From assembly GCA_002104945.1 (NCBI GenBank), contig MCFH01000026.1, positions 1 to 64,000 on the forward strand: a stretch of DNA of 64,000 nucleotides, in the 5' to 3' direction. The position numbers were made by a program, and so were the translations under genes. How positions within the stretch are numbered: the stretch's first letter is position 1; every line of letters starts with the position of its first letter. Positions 49,420 through 62,400 of the stretch are shown one piece after another. Under the pieces are notes generated by a model. It did not search any database, was not told where the DNA came from, and was given only the letters and a program-made list of their open reading frames with translations. Source of the DNA: Piromyces finnis. Its lineage: Eukaryota > Neocallimastigomycota > Neocallimastigomycetes > Neocallimastigales > Neocallimastigaceae.

Positions 49420-49988
49420 TTAGAATAATGACATAATGTAGGCAACAACAAAAGCAAAGAAAGTTCCAGAAATCTTAAGAGCATTAACTGAAGAAACATT
49501 AGCAGAATTATCACCAGCAGCACCACCAATTTTGTTAGTGGCAGTAGCAGCAGCAGATGCTTGTGAAGCTTGAGTTAAAATTTCTGGTGGAACAGTCTTA
49601 GTTGCCTTAGCTTGGTTGATAGTAGTTATAGAAGCTAAGAATTCACTTGGTGGAGCCTTAGAGGTTTTTGGAGCAGATGGAGCTGCCTTAGCTGTGGTAA
49701 CAGCATCACCAGTATTTGGGATACCAGTTGGAATAGCCTTGGTATCACTTGGAATAGCCTTAGCATCACTTTGAATATCAGCTGGAATTGTCTTAACACT
49801 TTGTCCGTACTATTAATATTAATATTAAAAATTTATAAATAAAAAATTAATATGAATATTTATAATTTTTGTAAAACTAGTATTTATTTAAAAGTAATTA
49901 TTACTATATAATATTTTAATTATTTTTTTTTAATATTTACAGCAATAGCAATTAAAGCTAAGAAGAATAAGAAAGAGTACTTGTTCAT
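49420..49988 (-). CDS. Small secreted, predicted GPI-anchored surface protein
   Basis: Two exons (49941-49988, 49420-49809), 145 residues. The first exon is nearly all signal peptide (MNKYSFLFFLALIAIA). The mature part is rich in Ala, Thr, Lys, Ser and Pro and has three AIP-centred steps (KTIPADIQSDAKAIPSD, TKAIPTGIP). The C-terminus has small residues (GDNSANVSS) followed by a hydrophobic end, ISGTFFAFVVAYIMSLF, as expected for a GPI signal. It uses few codons (GCT, AAG, ACT, CCA), unlike its neighbours, which suggests strong expression. It has no recognised domain or cysteine. A cell-wall or surface mannoprotein-like role is an inference. Confidence 0.85.
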
Positions 49989-52688
49989 TTTGGATTTATT
50001 AGTTTTTATTATATTGAATTATTTCAACTATTTGTTAAAATTGAAAGAAATTTATCAAAAATTCCTAATATATTTTTTATTATGTTTATATATATAAGTA
50101 ATTACTTATAAAATTATTGATTTTATAATAAAATAAAAAAGGAAATTGTTTCCTATTTATATGAAATTAGATAATAGAATCAATAATCATATATTATTAT
50201 ATATAATATAAATCCAAATCATTTTTCATTTATTTTAATATAAAAAAATTTATTCATCTAGAAGCTACCAATTTTTCTTTACTACTGTTACATTTATCTA
50301 ATAAACAATATATTTAAATTTATTGTATAATATATTAAATATATAAACAATTCATTTGGATATAAGAAAGTAATTTTTATATATAAATTTTAATATTATA
50401 TATTTCAATAAATGATTGAGAGTTACGCATTTAATTTAATATATCAAAAAAGGGAAAATCAATAAATTAAAGTTTGAGACTCATTTATTTTGAATTAGTA
50501 TTGTATTATATGAAACTTTATTTAATATAAAAATTCTGAAATTCTTTAATATAGGAGGTGATGTTTTAATTAATATAATAACCTATTCATTTAAAGAAAA
50601 CACAAAAAAGGAAATACTAAATATTACAGTTTTATATATTGATGGAATATATATTATATAAATTGGAATTTAAACTTTAATTAATAATAAAATCAAATAA
50701 AATTAAAAAAATTTATTTTTAATTAATTGATGTCATACACTATTCGGAAGCGAAGACGTTCCCTTTTCGTCAAAGTTTGGTTTAATAATAATTATATTAT
50801 AATCATGAATGATTTTTTTTTATAATACTATAATAATAGTGGTTTTATTAGTATTATTTGATTATAATTAGTATATTATAAAATCGAAAAAAAACATAAT
50901 TTTAATAATTCAAATAAAAAATTGAAAATAGAGGAATAAAAAGTAAAATAGTTGTATTATTTTAAATCATTTTAATTTTTTAAATTTTTTAAATGGATGC
51001 TCTAAAAATTATCATTAATTCTTTACAGAACTACTATATCATTTCTTGGCATAACACACAATCTATCAGATGTTATTATTAACATTTCGTTTAGTAGTTT
51101 ATATATATAGCTTTCTTTTAGTAATAAAAATGATAGAAAAGAAATAAAAAAAATACCTAATGAAAATTTAATAAAAAAAAAATACTTTTTGAATAGTTTA
51201 TTTATATAATATATATATATATTTTAATGCTAAAGAAATTTTAAAGATAATTTCAAAAAAAAAATTTTTTTTAACAAGAGTAAAAAACATTGGCATTTCT
51301 ATTTTGTATGATTCATTTACTAATTTTCTTCAAGCGATTTTATTAAATATAGCAGTATTTTATTAGTTTAGTTTTATGAATAAAAGCTATTTCATATCAT
51401 TAAAACTTCAATTATATTACTTATTATCCTTTACTTTTATTTTCATATTCTATTATAAATACTTTTGTTAATTCCATTAATATTTATATATTAATTTTAA
51501 ACAGAAAATTCTTATAAAACCTTAAAAATTATTATTTTTTTTTCATAATTAATAATAAAAAAAAATAAAAAATTTCAATAATTAATAAAAAAAATATTTT
51601 TAATTTTGAACCCTAAAAACAATTCTTTTATATTTTATTATGAATATTATCCTTAAAAATGTAAATGATATAAATTACCATTTATATCCCTTTCTCTTAA
51701 TAATTCAAATAATTATAAAAATTACCTTAATTATAATTTTAAAAAACTGCCGTAAAAAGTAAAACTACCTGTAATATTTAAGATTAAAAACGGCTTTTTT
51801 TATATTAATTTTTAATAAATTATTAAAACCTTTATAAATTAATACATTGAAATACATTACAATTACATTAATTCAAATCATGTAGATTTTTGAAAATAAC
51901 CCATGGCAACGATAAAAGGAAAAAGGTAATAATTGTATCTATAAGAATAACTAAAATCATTGTTGGTTGTTTCTTATAATGAATACTATTAATATTTGTT
52001 GAATATAAAATATTTTTATTTGTTTAAAAATAATACAACCATCCTTTAAACTATACTCTATCAAAATTTAAATTATTAATTTTTTAACTAAACTATACTC
52101 TCAAAATTTTAAATTATTAATTTTTTAACAAAGAATAGTAATTTAAATAATATAACGACACCATTTTATCTTATGAATATATATTATATATATTATATAT
52201 TATATATTTTTAAAGATTATTTTTTACTTTATTAAAAGAAGTATTTAATATTATTTTATTTATAAAAAAGAGGAAATAATTTTAATCCCTAACTTAATTT
52301 GATATTTAAATTCTTTTGTTAAATATAAATATATGTATTTTGGGAATTCTTACATAGAAATTTCATATTGTATTTAAATAAAGTTTTGATACTAATTTCT
52401 ATTTTATATTTCTAATAATATCATTAAATAAATAATTCTATTCATTATTAAATTTATTGTATTTTAATAAAGATAGTTACCTTTCGTTTTAGATTCTTAT
52501 AGAATATTAACAGATAAAAAAGTATCATGTAATATAAAGTAGGGAAGAGTGAAATAATCATCTTTTTTTAAAAAATAAAAGTATTATTATGATAAAAAAA
52601 AAATGCTAATAAAAAATTTTAATTAAAAAAAGTTTCCTTATATAGTAATAAGCAATTATATATTAAAATAAAATATATTAATAATAAA
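49989..52688. other. AT-rich intergenic region
   Basis: 2.7 kb without a supportable gene. A short GC-richer stretch at about 50731-50785 and an X-box-like CCATGGCAAC at 51901-51910 are the only departures from AT-rich background. Confidence 0.5.
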
Positions 52689-54350
52689 ATGAATAGTAAT
52701 GTGAAAGGCAGTCATTCCTTGCTATTAAAAATTATTAAAATACCACATTTTGTTGTAGTGTTATTATTTTATTTTTTATTATTTAATCCAAATTTTATAT
52801 TTTTTTCTTCTCACACTTCAAATTCAGAATATAATTTAAAATATAATTACAGTATTACAAACAGTAGTTATAGCATTTACAATCATTTATTTAATAAGAA
52901 ATCAATATTACAAGAATATATTAAATTTTATAAAAAAAATTTAAATGACCCGTTATATGACAAAAACTTTTCAAATCATTTTTTTAATTTAAAAAAAACC
53001 CTACTTTTAAATCATTCCCAAATAAATATTAATGATATAGCTAATCATTATTTACCATTATACAATCCATTACAAAGTATTGAAATTTTACATCAACTAT
53101 TTAAGAATTATACAGTAAATTTCAATTGTAAAAAAACTTGTAAATTCCAAAATCCTGTTGATATAAATAATATTATTTATACACAAAGTAAAAATAAAAC
53201 TATTCTTAAAACAAACGCTGAATATATTTATCACGATAAGGAATTTCAGGAAATTAGTAAAAAACGGTCGGGATTGGAAGAATATTACAATTCAATTTAT
53301 CGTATAAATTTAGAAAATCTATTTAGAAATTATTCAATAAATAACATTTATACTATATTAAAAGAAGAACTTAGCAACTGTGTATATTGTTGTTGTTGCT
53401 ATTCAAATATCAGTAATAAAAATATTTTAAATAATAATAAATATCAATTTGAATTTATTCCTTGTTATTCCTTTTATAAAGTTTTACAAAACGAGCTTGA
53501 AGATATTGTAGTAAAACTTTATATTGAACTTTTAACCAAAGACAACTTTAAAAATTATAAAATATATTCTATTTATAGCACATTAAATTTAGATACTGAA
53601 AATCAAAAAAGATTTTATAAAAGTAATTTTGATAGTCAATCCTTTATTGTATTCTTACTAGATTATATTTCAAAAATAGAATCAAATCATAATTTATATC
53701 AAAAAATTCTATCTAGTATTAAAATTTATAATTCCCATTTTTTGACCTTTATAAATTCAATTTCTAATATTGATATAATAAATAATATTTTAACCTTCTT
53801 AAACTTTGATACATCATTACCAAAAGAGAGAATGTCGGATAAACAATATATTAGTAATTATCAAAAAAATACAATATATGTTTAATATTAATATATAATT
53901 ATTAAAATCAATTTTAGAAAAAATATAAAATTTATTTATAAAAATTTAAACGTAAATATATATATTTATGATGAATAGATGAATATGCTGTTCAAGTTAC
54001 CTCTGGTGTAAATGCAAAAGAATTAGCTGAAAAACTTGGTTTAAGCTTTGGAGTAAGCATCCATAAATAAATGAATAATAATAATAATACAAAAGTATAT
54101 ATACTTAGTAATATATAATAATAAATAATATATATATATATCATTTGTATATTTTAAAATAAAATTTTAATACATACGAAAGGGTCAAATTGGTGAATTA
54201 GAAGGTTATTATCTTTTTAAAGTCATTAATCAGAATGTAAATGATGAAAAATTATATAAAAATATTGAATCCAAATTGAGTAAAGAAAAGAATATAGAGT
54301 GGTATGAACGTCAATATTTAAAATCTTTCCAAAAAAGAAGTGTTTTTTAA
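52689..54350 (+). CDS. Unknown membrane/secreted protein ending in a proprotein-convertase prodomain
   Basis: Three exons are proposed: 52689-53853, 53979-54052 and 54183-54350, about 468 residues. Near the N-terminus a hydrophobic stretch (PHFVVVLLFYFLLFNPNFIFF, about 19-39, preceded by basic residues) is a signal anchor or signal peptide. The next ~350 residues are Asn/Tyr/Lys-rich with a Cys cluster (VYCCCCYS) and match no family I know. The last ~80 residues, YAVQVTSG...AEKLGLSFG, GQIGELEGYYLF and WYERQYLKSFQKR, are the prodomain of kexin-type S8 convertases, but the frame stops five residues after the dibasic site, with no catalytic domain. The join of exon 1 to exon 2 uses a GTAATT donor at 53854 and is the weakest point. 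If it is not used, the first ORF (to 53885) is a separate gene. Confidence 0.6.
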
Positions 54351-54664
54351 GGAAAAAAATTATCTTAAACAAATATTATTATGTTATAACAAATGAATAC
54401 TATCATGAAGATAGTTCTAAAACACTAATTTATTATTATTTTCAATAAAATTGTAAAATATAAATATCATCGTGTATATAAATAAAATAAAGATAAAAAA
54501 TTAAATAGATTAAATTAATTTTTATTAAAAGAGATTCGTGATATGGGGTTTTAAATTAATATGATTAATAATTTATATATATATGTTTGTTATTTTTATA
54601 ACAAATAAATTGATTCAAAAATTTTTATAATTCATTAATTGCATATGAATGGAATATCGTTAAC

Positions 54665-57600
54665 CTATTCATATCTAATACGTATTTTGAGACATTCTTC
54701 AATTTTATCATTGTCATCATTGATAAAAACTAACAAGTCTTCAACAAGCTGTTTGACGTTACATGGGCTAAACTGTAGTCCAATGTATTGTGTTTCACCG
54801 CCATTTAATTCTAAAACGGATTCCTTGAATTTAAGACGACTTTCTTTATTCGTTTTAAGATAGAATAGTCTTGGATGTTGATATGGATTAGTATAGGTTA
54901 CTCGCTTTGTTTTTAAATTACAGATCATAATATTAATTTTATTATTTTTAGAGAGTATAAAATAATTATATTAAATTAGTTTTATTAACAAAGTATTAAA
55001 ACATATAATGGATTTATTTTCTTAAAATTTATATTGCTAATTTTTACCTTATTAACAAAACGACCACAGGGTAATGTAATTTCAAATGATTTTGTTATAT
55101 TTGGAGGTGAATTATGACTTATTACTGACCATGTACTAATTAACTTTTTATTTTGAACATCTATTTTTTATTATATATAAATATTAAAAATAATGTTTGT
55201 TATGGTGTCACTTTAAAATGTATAAATATATTTTAAATTTAAATTCATTTATTACTTACCAACAATGTTTAATAAAGTTTCATTTAATCCTAAATATTTT
55301 GGTTTAACATTAATATTGATTTCTGATAAAGCATTGGCTGGCATAATAAATGGTGTAAATGGATTAACCTAGAAGTAAAAGCAAATGAAAAAAAAAAAAA
55401 AAAAAAAAAGATTAATATAATAATTAAAAAAAATAATATATTACACTAATTTTAATTTCTATATAAATTTTACCATTAATTCATCACACTTATTACTGAA
55501 ACATTGCATAGCAGTTGGTGTAGATAAACCTTTTAATATTAAATTGGTTGTATTCGTTTGTCCCAATATACAATTAATATCAATTCTAATAAACAATAAA
55601 AGAAAAATTAAGTATATTTTTTTTTGTATTAAATTTTCAACTCTAACTTAATATGATAAATAACCTTTGAACATGATGTACAAATATTCTCCAAATTTCA
55701 TTTAAAGATATCATGTATGGATCATCATAGAAAAATAAATAAAATACTCTTTCATTAGGTGAATTCATACTTTTATATTTAAAAGAAACTTCCTTTGTAT
55801 AGGCCTAAGATTAATTTTAATTTAATATATTTAATTAATAATATAATAAAATGGGGTTTTTTTTTTTATTATTGAAATGTTAATTAACTCACATTAATAT
55901 TTGATATAGAACTAGCAACTTCATCAAGATTTGAGCATACATACTTTTCATTACTATTATTTGATATGTTCGATTCTCCCTTTGATTTTGAATACTTTTT
56001 CTTTTGAGAAGTACTATTCGTACGATTATGATTAGATGTCTTATTGTTATTTTTTAAAAATCCTTCTACTATATTAGATGAAGGACTACTATTAACATTA
56101 AAACGAATGGTTTTTCTTAATATTTCATTTTCTGTTTTATTAAATCTAAAACTACGATCAACAATATATCCTTGTGGGCATACAACAACATCTAAAATGG
56201 ATACAGGTTTTCCATTATTATTTAAAAACATAATCTAAAAAATTAAATAATATGATATTAATAAATAAAAAATTTAAACTCTTTTATATCTTGAAAATAT
56301 ATATATATATATATATATTTTAAAAATTGGGAAATTTTTTCAATTACATTAATTGTTTTCGATATAAATGCTTGACTATTATCATTTAAGTTATAACTTG
56401 ATGAATCAATAAGAGTTCCTTTCTTTATTTCAATTGGGTTTTGATAGGAATAAATAGCAGTTGAGACGGCTGGATCTACTCTTCCTTCCTTTTCAGATCC
56501 AGTAATTTCAAAACTTTGGAATGCAAATGGGATAGTAACTGTTTCATTACCAAACATAAATAATTCTATAGTACCATCAGGTTGTCTTATATTAATTAAA
56601 CGATCGTCCACGGCACCTGTATGAATATTATACATTTTTCGTAAAAGTCGCCATTCTACTATTTCAGAAATAACTCTATAATATATAAAAAGGTATTCCA
56701 CATAAAATAATTATTTTTAATTATACATATAATATATATAATAAATGAAATATAAAAAAATAAAAAACATTAAAATTTAATTTCAATAATCATAAAAAAA
56801 AAATTAGTAGTATTAATACCTCATATTTGCGTCATCAAATTCTATCTGGAATACATGATCATTTGGATATGGATTAGTAAACATATATTCAAAAAAGTAT
56901 ACTCTTCCTAAGGAAGGATAAATTGTATAGACTGTAGTAATTTGTTTTTCTAACCAATTATTAATATAAGAATGTTTTTTTCGTTCCCTAAAGATTTGAA
57001 TAGTATTTAAATCTTGTTGTTTTTCCTTTCTTGAATTTTGATAAAGATTTGGTCTATTTTTACTGGCAAATGATTGTTTATTCGACCACTCTTTCACTAT
57101 TTTTAATTTATAATTTTTATCATTGTTATCATCATTTTGTTGGGCTTTCTTTTTATTTAATCTCTCATTTTCTGCATCAATTAAAAAGTCATTCAATTCA
57201 TTATCTTTATCTCTTAACTTTTTTTTTTTTTTTAGATTTTTATGTATATACAAATATATATATTTAATATTTTAAAATTATTCATATATAATAAAATATA
57301 TAATAATATCATTATTAGTACTTTATAAATATTCTTTTTTATAATATATATAACTAAAATCTATTTTTTTAGTAATTGTCATTATTAATATAATATATAC
57401 CAATTGAACATTTTCTATATAATCTGAATGCCTATTTTTTAAATTAGTTCTGAAATCATAAACAATATGAGAATGCCTATTATCTGAATTTGACATAAAT
57501 TGTGGTTCATTAGATGGTGGTTTTCTACCAATATTTGTAAGTCTAAGATATAATTTTCCTAAAATTTTAACAACGGGACTTTGATATTTATATTCTTCAT

Positions 57601-59481
57601 TTAAATTAAAATCTTTAGTTGAAAATCTTGCATTATCTTCTTCAGGATACTAAGTAGGATTTTTAAAAATCATAATAATTAATAAAATTTAAAAAATTAA
57701 TATATATATCTATTTTATAGAAAGATGAATATTGCTTAAATAGATAAAGTAATATCCCATTTTATCACATTTTTATTATACCTCGGTAAATATAATATCA
57801 ATTTCTTCCGTTATTGAAACTGATGGTTTTCCTTGCCTAAGAATTAATCTAAGTGGTATACTGGCAGATCCTATATAATGCATAGATTCTCCATCCCAAA
57901 TATCAATGGTTAAATTTTTATTATATAAATAATGATGAATAGCAGCTATATTTTTAGGGAGAACTGGTGACATTATACCATCGTCATTATTTGGATTAAT
58001 AAGATAATTGACACTATAACCAGGTTCGGATGAATCTATATATATAAATTAAAAAAAAAAACATGTAAAAAAAAAAATTAAAAAAAAAAAAAAAAAAATA
58101 GAATGAAAATTTACAATTTGGTTGTCCATTATCATTATATTGATAGAGAATTCCAGGAAAGATAGGACTATCTTGATTATCTGAAGCAACACCAACCATA
58201 CCACCATCAAATTGAGATCTTGTTGATTTAAAAGAATTTTGAGACCAGTTTCTTGTTCTATGCCTTGGTACAGAAGAACTACGACGGTGACTAATATCTT
58301 GATGTGGAATTTGTCCAGTATATAATTCTAACTTTTTGGTATACATGTATGGGAAAGTATAGAATTGAAATCCGAAATATAATGATTTTGGATAGGTATC
58401 TATAATTTGTTATTATAAATTTTTAAATTTAATATTCTATTTTATTTTCTATCATATATATATGTTTAAAAATAGAGATCATTTTATTTTTATTTATTTA
58501 CTATACCTGTTATTCCAAACAAAGGTTGATAAAAGGTTACTCCCATAAGTGTAATCCATATATCATTAAAACGTAAAAGACTAGATTCTTCTAAATCTAA
58601 TGAAATATTTGAAAATAAATCGACATAATTTGAATTTTCTTCATTTAGTACATTTCCAACTTGAACTGGTTTTTTACCCTTTTCATCTAAAATAGGTGAA
58701 AATCCTGCGATAATTAATCTTGCTTTTTCAGCTCTCGTTGTATTATTTGAAAGTGGAATAGCTTGTGGATTATTTATTTCAGTATCTTCGTTTGGAATCG
58801 TAGAAGTTGATATATGTCTATCAATGACAGGTGTTTCTGAATAACTAACTGGTGGATAAATGTTTGAATTAGAATTGGTAGAGATTGACATATTATCTGA
58901 TTCATTTTGAGGTAAAGTACTAACACTAAAATCATTATATTTATTTGAAGTTTTTGAATAACTTTTCCTTTTTGAATTTAAAGATATTGTAGATGTCGTT
59001 TTTTGGGTATCCATTTTTTTGTCAAATTCATTAGTTGAATTGGTTATATTACTATTACTTCTTGTTGGATCATTTGATATACCTTATATAGATAGGTAGA
59101 AATATTAATTTTTAATATTATATTTTATTTTATTATATACATAATAAAAGTTTTTTTTTAACATTTATTTTATATAATTTATAATAGTAATTATATATAT
59201 AAAAATTCTTTTGTTTTATATTACCACTTTCTTTCTTTTTAATAGAAGAATATGATATTAAATTATTATTAACATTGAAACTTATATTTATTAAGTAATC
59301 TGTAGGTGATATTTGATTAGAATTATCGTTATTTTTTCTATCTGGAAATATATCGTTAATATCAGATTGATAGATTAAGGATGAAAATGGATTCATTCCA
59401 TTATTTGAATACATTACAATATTGTTTTCTTCTATTATAATTAATTTTTTTTTAAAGTTAATAAATTATTTTGTTTATTTC

Positions 59482-59519
<38 letters not shown>

Positions 59520-60951
59520 TCAAATTATTTTTTTTTTAATAAAATTATTTTTTATTTACCATTTAAATTTTGGAATAATGGCTGTTTCCATATACCCCAT
59601 CCAATAATAACACTTTTTTCATATTGACTACTATCTGTTAACTTTTTTGGTGAAAGTGAAGCTTTGGAAAGTTTTCCATTACTTACTTTTTTTGTTTTAT
59701 CAACTTCTTTTGCATTATAAAGTAATCTATATTCTACCATAAAAATAATAGCTATTCCAGGATCTGAAAAGCAATATTTATCTAAAGATATATTACCATT
59801 AAAGTATAATTCAGATGTTTCATCTTTTCGTTGAGTTGTGTTTGGGAAAACATTAGTAATAGTTGGCATTGATAAAAAGGTATAACCATTATGAACTCCA
59901 ATATGAATACGTCTTTCATTAATTGTTGGATAACTAATTATCATATCTTCATTTAATAAAAAATTATTTGACAAAGACTTATAGACTCTTTTTAAGAATA
60001 TAGATTCCCATTTTGCAAGTTTTATAGGTGTTTTTATTTTTATCTATTTAATATAATTAATAATATTTTTTTTTGAAATTAATTTTTTTTATTTTTTTTA
60101 AAAAACATTCTTTTTTTTTTTTTCTTATTTGATTTTCAAATGGATGTTACAATTCAATATATTATATTTTACTTACATTAGAAAATATTAACTGATCAAA
60201 TTTCTTTTTCCGTATTACATTATTATTCGATATTGATACACCAGGTAAAGAATCAAATGATGAAATAAATACATTTTCTTTCCACATGTTACAACAATTC
60301 AATAAATTGAAATGAACTTCTAACGAACATTCTACATATTGATTAGGATACATAGGTGTGAACTTTTCTATATTTCTTGTACCAAACATTGAAGATATAA
60401 AAAGAAGTATTCTTGGTGAACCTTTATAAACATTTAAACTTTTCAATTTTTTTTTTAAATAAAAAAAAATATAGGATAGAATTAATAATTTTGACTTTAT
60501 AATTATTTGTAATATTTATTAATAATTTTTTTTATTATAATATAAAATAATTAATTATATAAACCTAAATTTTGATTTTGATTTTTTCCCTCTAGCAATT
60601 CTATCTTTATCTACACCAATATTTTCATTAAAAACATTATCATTATATATTGGGAAAAAAGTCCATCCTAATGAAATCATGAAATTTTCTGATGTTTTTA
60701 AATTTTTAACTTGATTAAAAATAGAGTAAAAAAAAAAAATTATTTAATACTAAAGTTTTTTTTTCTTTCTTCAATGATATCATGTATATAATTATATAAT
60801 TATGGTATATTATGAGTATTATAGTATTATATATACCTAGAAGAATAAATTCTAGTACAATAATTATACTTGATGATATAATAGAGGTATGGAAAAATAA
60901 GTTCTGTTGTGGAAAATAATTAAAACGTTATAATAAAAAAGAGATAAATTC

Positions 60952-61008
<57 letters not shown>

Positions 61009-61697
61009 TGGATATTAATTGAATTTAATGCCTTTTTTTTTAAAATTGAGATAGTTACTTTTTTATCTATAATATTAAATGTGCGATCTTTAATAAGAGC
61101 ATGTTCAGCATCACCCATATTGGATTTATCACTTGCTTCTGAAAAAGATGATCTTGATGAAGAAAAACTTGAATCATAATCACTTGAATAATCACTTTCA
61201 CTTCCTGAATATGACCTACTATATGATTCCGATCCACTTATTGGACTACTTGATCTACTAGAACTATTAGAGGAATAATCAGAACGACTTTCATTATCAT
61301 TATAATTTTTTTTACTATTACTATCACTATCCTCATGTATGTCTTCATTACTTTTTCTTTTATGACCTTTACTTCTTCTCCTATTATCTTTATAATTAGG
61401 TTTATTTATATTTAAATTAATACTAAATCTTGAATCAATATTTTTCCATGTTTGACCAAAAAATGTAGATGTCTTTGTATCAAAAAGTGACGCTCTATAC
61501 TCAAAAAAAAATTCGTAATCAGGTGAATATAGTATATTATCATTGACATAATTTGGTATATGTAATGATTTTATTGAATATATAGAAAACAAAAATGGTG
61601 TTGTTGGAAATTGGAAATCTTCACTTTTTTCCCTAGTTAAACTACTTGTTGCAGGGACAGATGTATTTTTAATATTAAATAATGATTTCCAATACAT
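54665..61697 (-). CDS. NPHP4: Nephrocystin-4 (ciliary transition-zone protein)
   Basis: Eighteen exons can be chained in frame to about 1,649 residues, first exon 61059-61697 and last 54665-54904. Landmarks in order: FFGQTWKN; LFFHTS; SLGWTFFPIY; VYKGSPRILL; RRIHIGVHNGY; IAIIFMVEYRLLY; WGIWKQPLF; LYFGFQFYTFP; PGILYQYNDNGQP; LTIDIWDGESMHYIGSASIP; LRQGKPSVS; GKLYLRLTNIG; TNPYPNDHVFQIE; NGKPVSILDVVVCPQG; SLNEIWRIFVHHVQR; and TNPYQHPRLF...LNGGETQYIGLQFSP. NPHP4 acts with NPHP1 and RPGRIP1L at the transition zone, gating the flagellum. Human NPHP4 is about 1,426 residues; the excess is Ser/Asn-rich inserts, including a Ser/Arg-rich block in exon 1 (about 110-200). Intron 1 contains a 48-base T-run. 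Its 3' end is about 310 bp from the convergent prodomain gene. Confidence 0.93.
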
Positions 61698-62400
61698 TTT
61701 AATCTTTATCTAAATAGTTTTTTTTTTTTCTACTAAATTTATCTATATATATTTAATATGTTATATTTGGTATGTTATATTTGATATGTATAAAAAAATA
61801 ATAATTATATTGTTCATCTAGATGTATTTAATTTTAAATATTTATGAAAAAATACTAACATATAAAACCTCATATAGTAATGGTATATAAGTTAGTGTAA
61901 AAATAAAATAATAATTGTAATAAAAAAAAAGAAAAAAAAAAAAAAAAAACTATATGAAAACTTTAATAGTATAATTTAAACCAAATTACAAATGACATTA
62001 ATTTTTTAATAATAATTTTAATTAAAATTTTATTAATTTTTCAAATTCTTCTAATTATTAATTTTAATTATATATAAAAAAAAAGATACCAAAAAAAATT
62101 GTTTTTTACTTTTTTTTTTTGATTCAAATTATTTCGGAGTTTGGTAGTTGTAATTATATGTAAAAGCGGATAATCTGTTAAAACGTTATATTATTACTGA
62201 AATAAAATTATAATTTTTGTGTATATAATTTTATTACATACAAATTATTATTTTTAATTAAATTTTAATTAACTATAATATTTTTTTTATTTTAAATTCT
62301 AAACTTTTATAAAAGAAGAGTTTTTTTTTTTTTATAATTTTGAAAAATAATATATAAAATAGTAAAAATAAAAATAGGAAAACTTTTATAATAGGCATTA
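61698..62400. promoter_or_regulatory. Shared 5' interval between NPHP4 and the WD40 gene
   Basis: A 700-bp AT-rich stretch between two head-to-head genes. A less AT-rich patch (TTCGGAGTTTGGTAGTTG, about 62131-62148, and AAGCGGATAATCTG, about 62163-62176) may hold regulatory sites; none is recognised. Confidence 0.35.

Noticed and set aside
60864-61058. Extension of NPHP4 exon 1 through a poly-Lys run
   Set aside because: A GTAACT donor at about 61053-61058 and an acceptor before 60903 restore the family's FN...LFFHTS sequence; the poly-Lys is a T-run in the intron.
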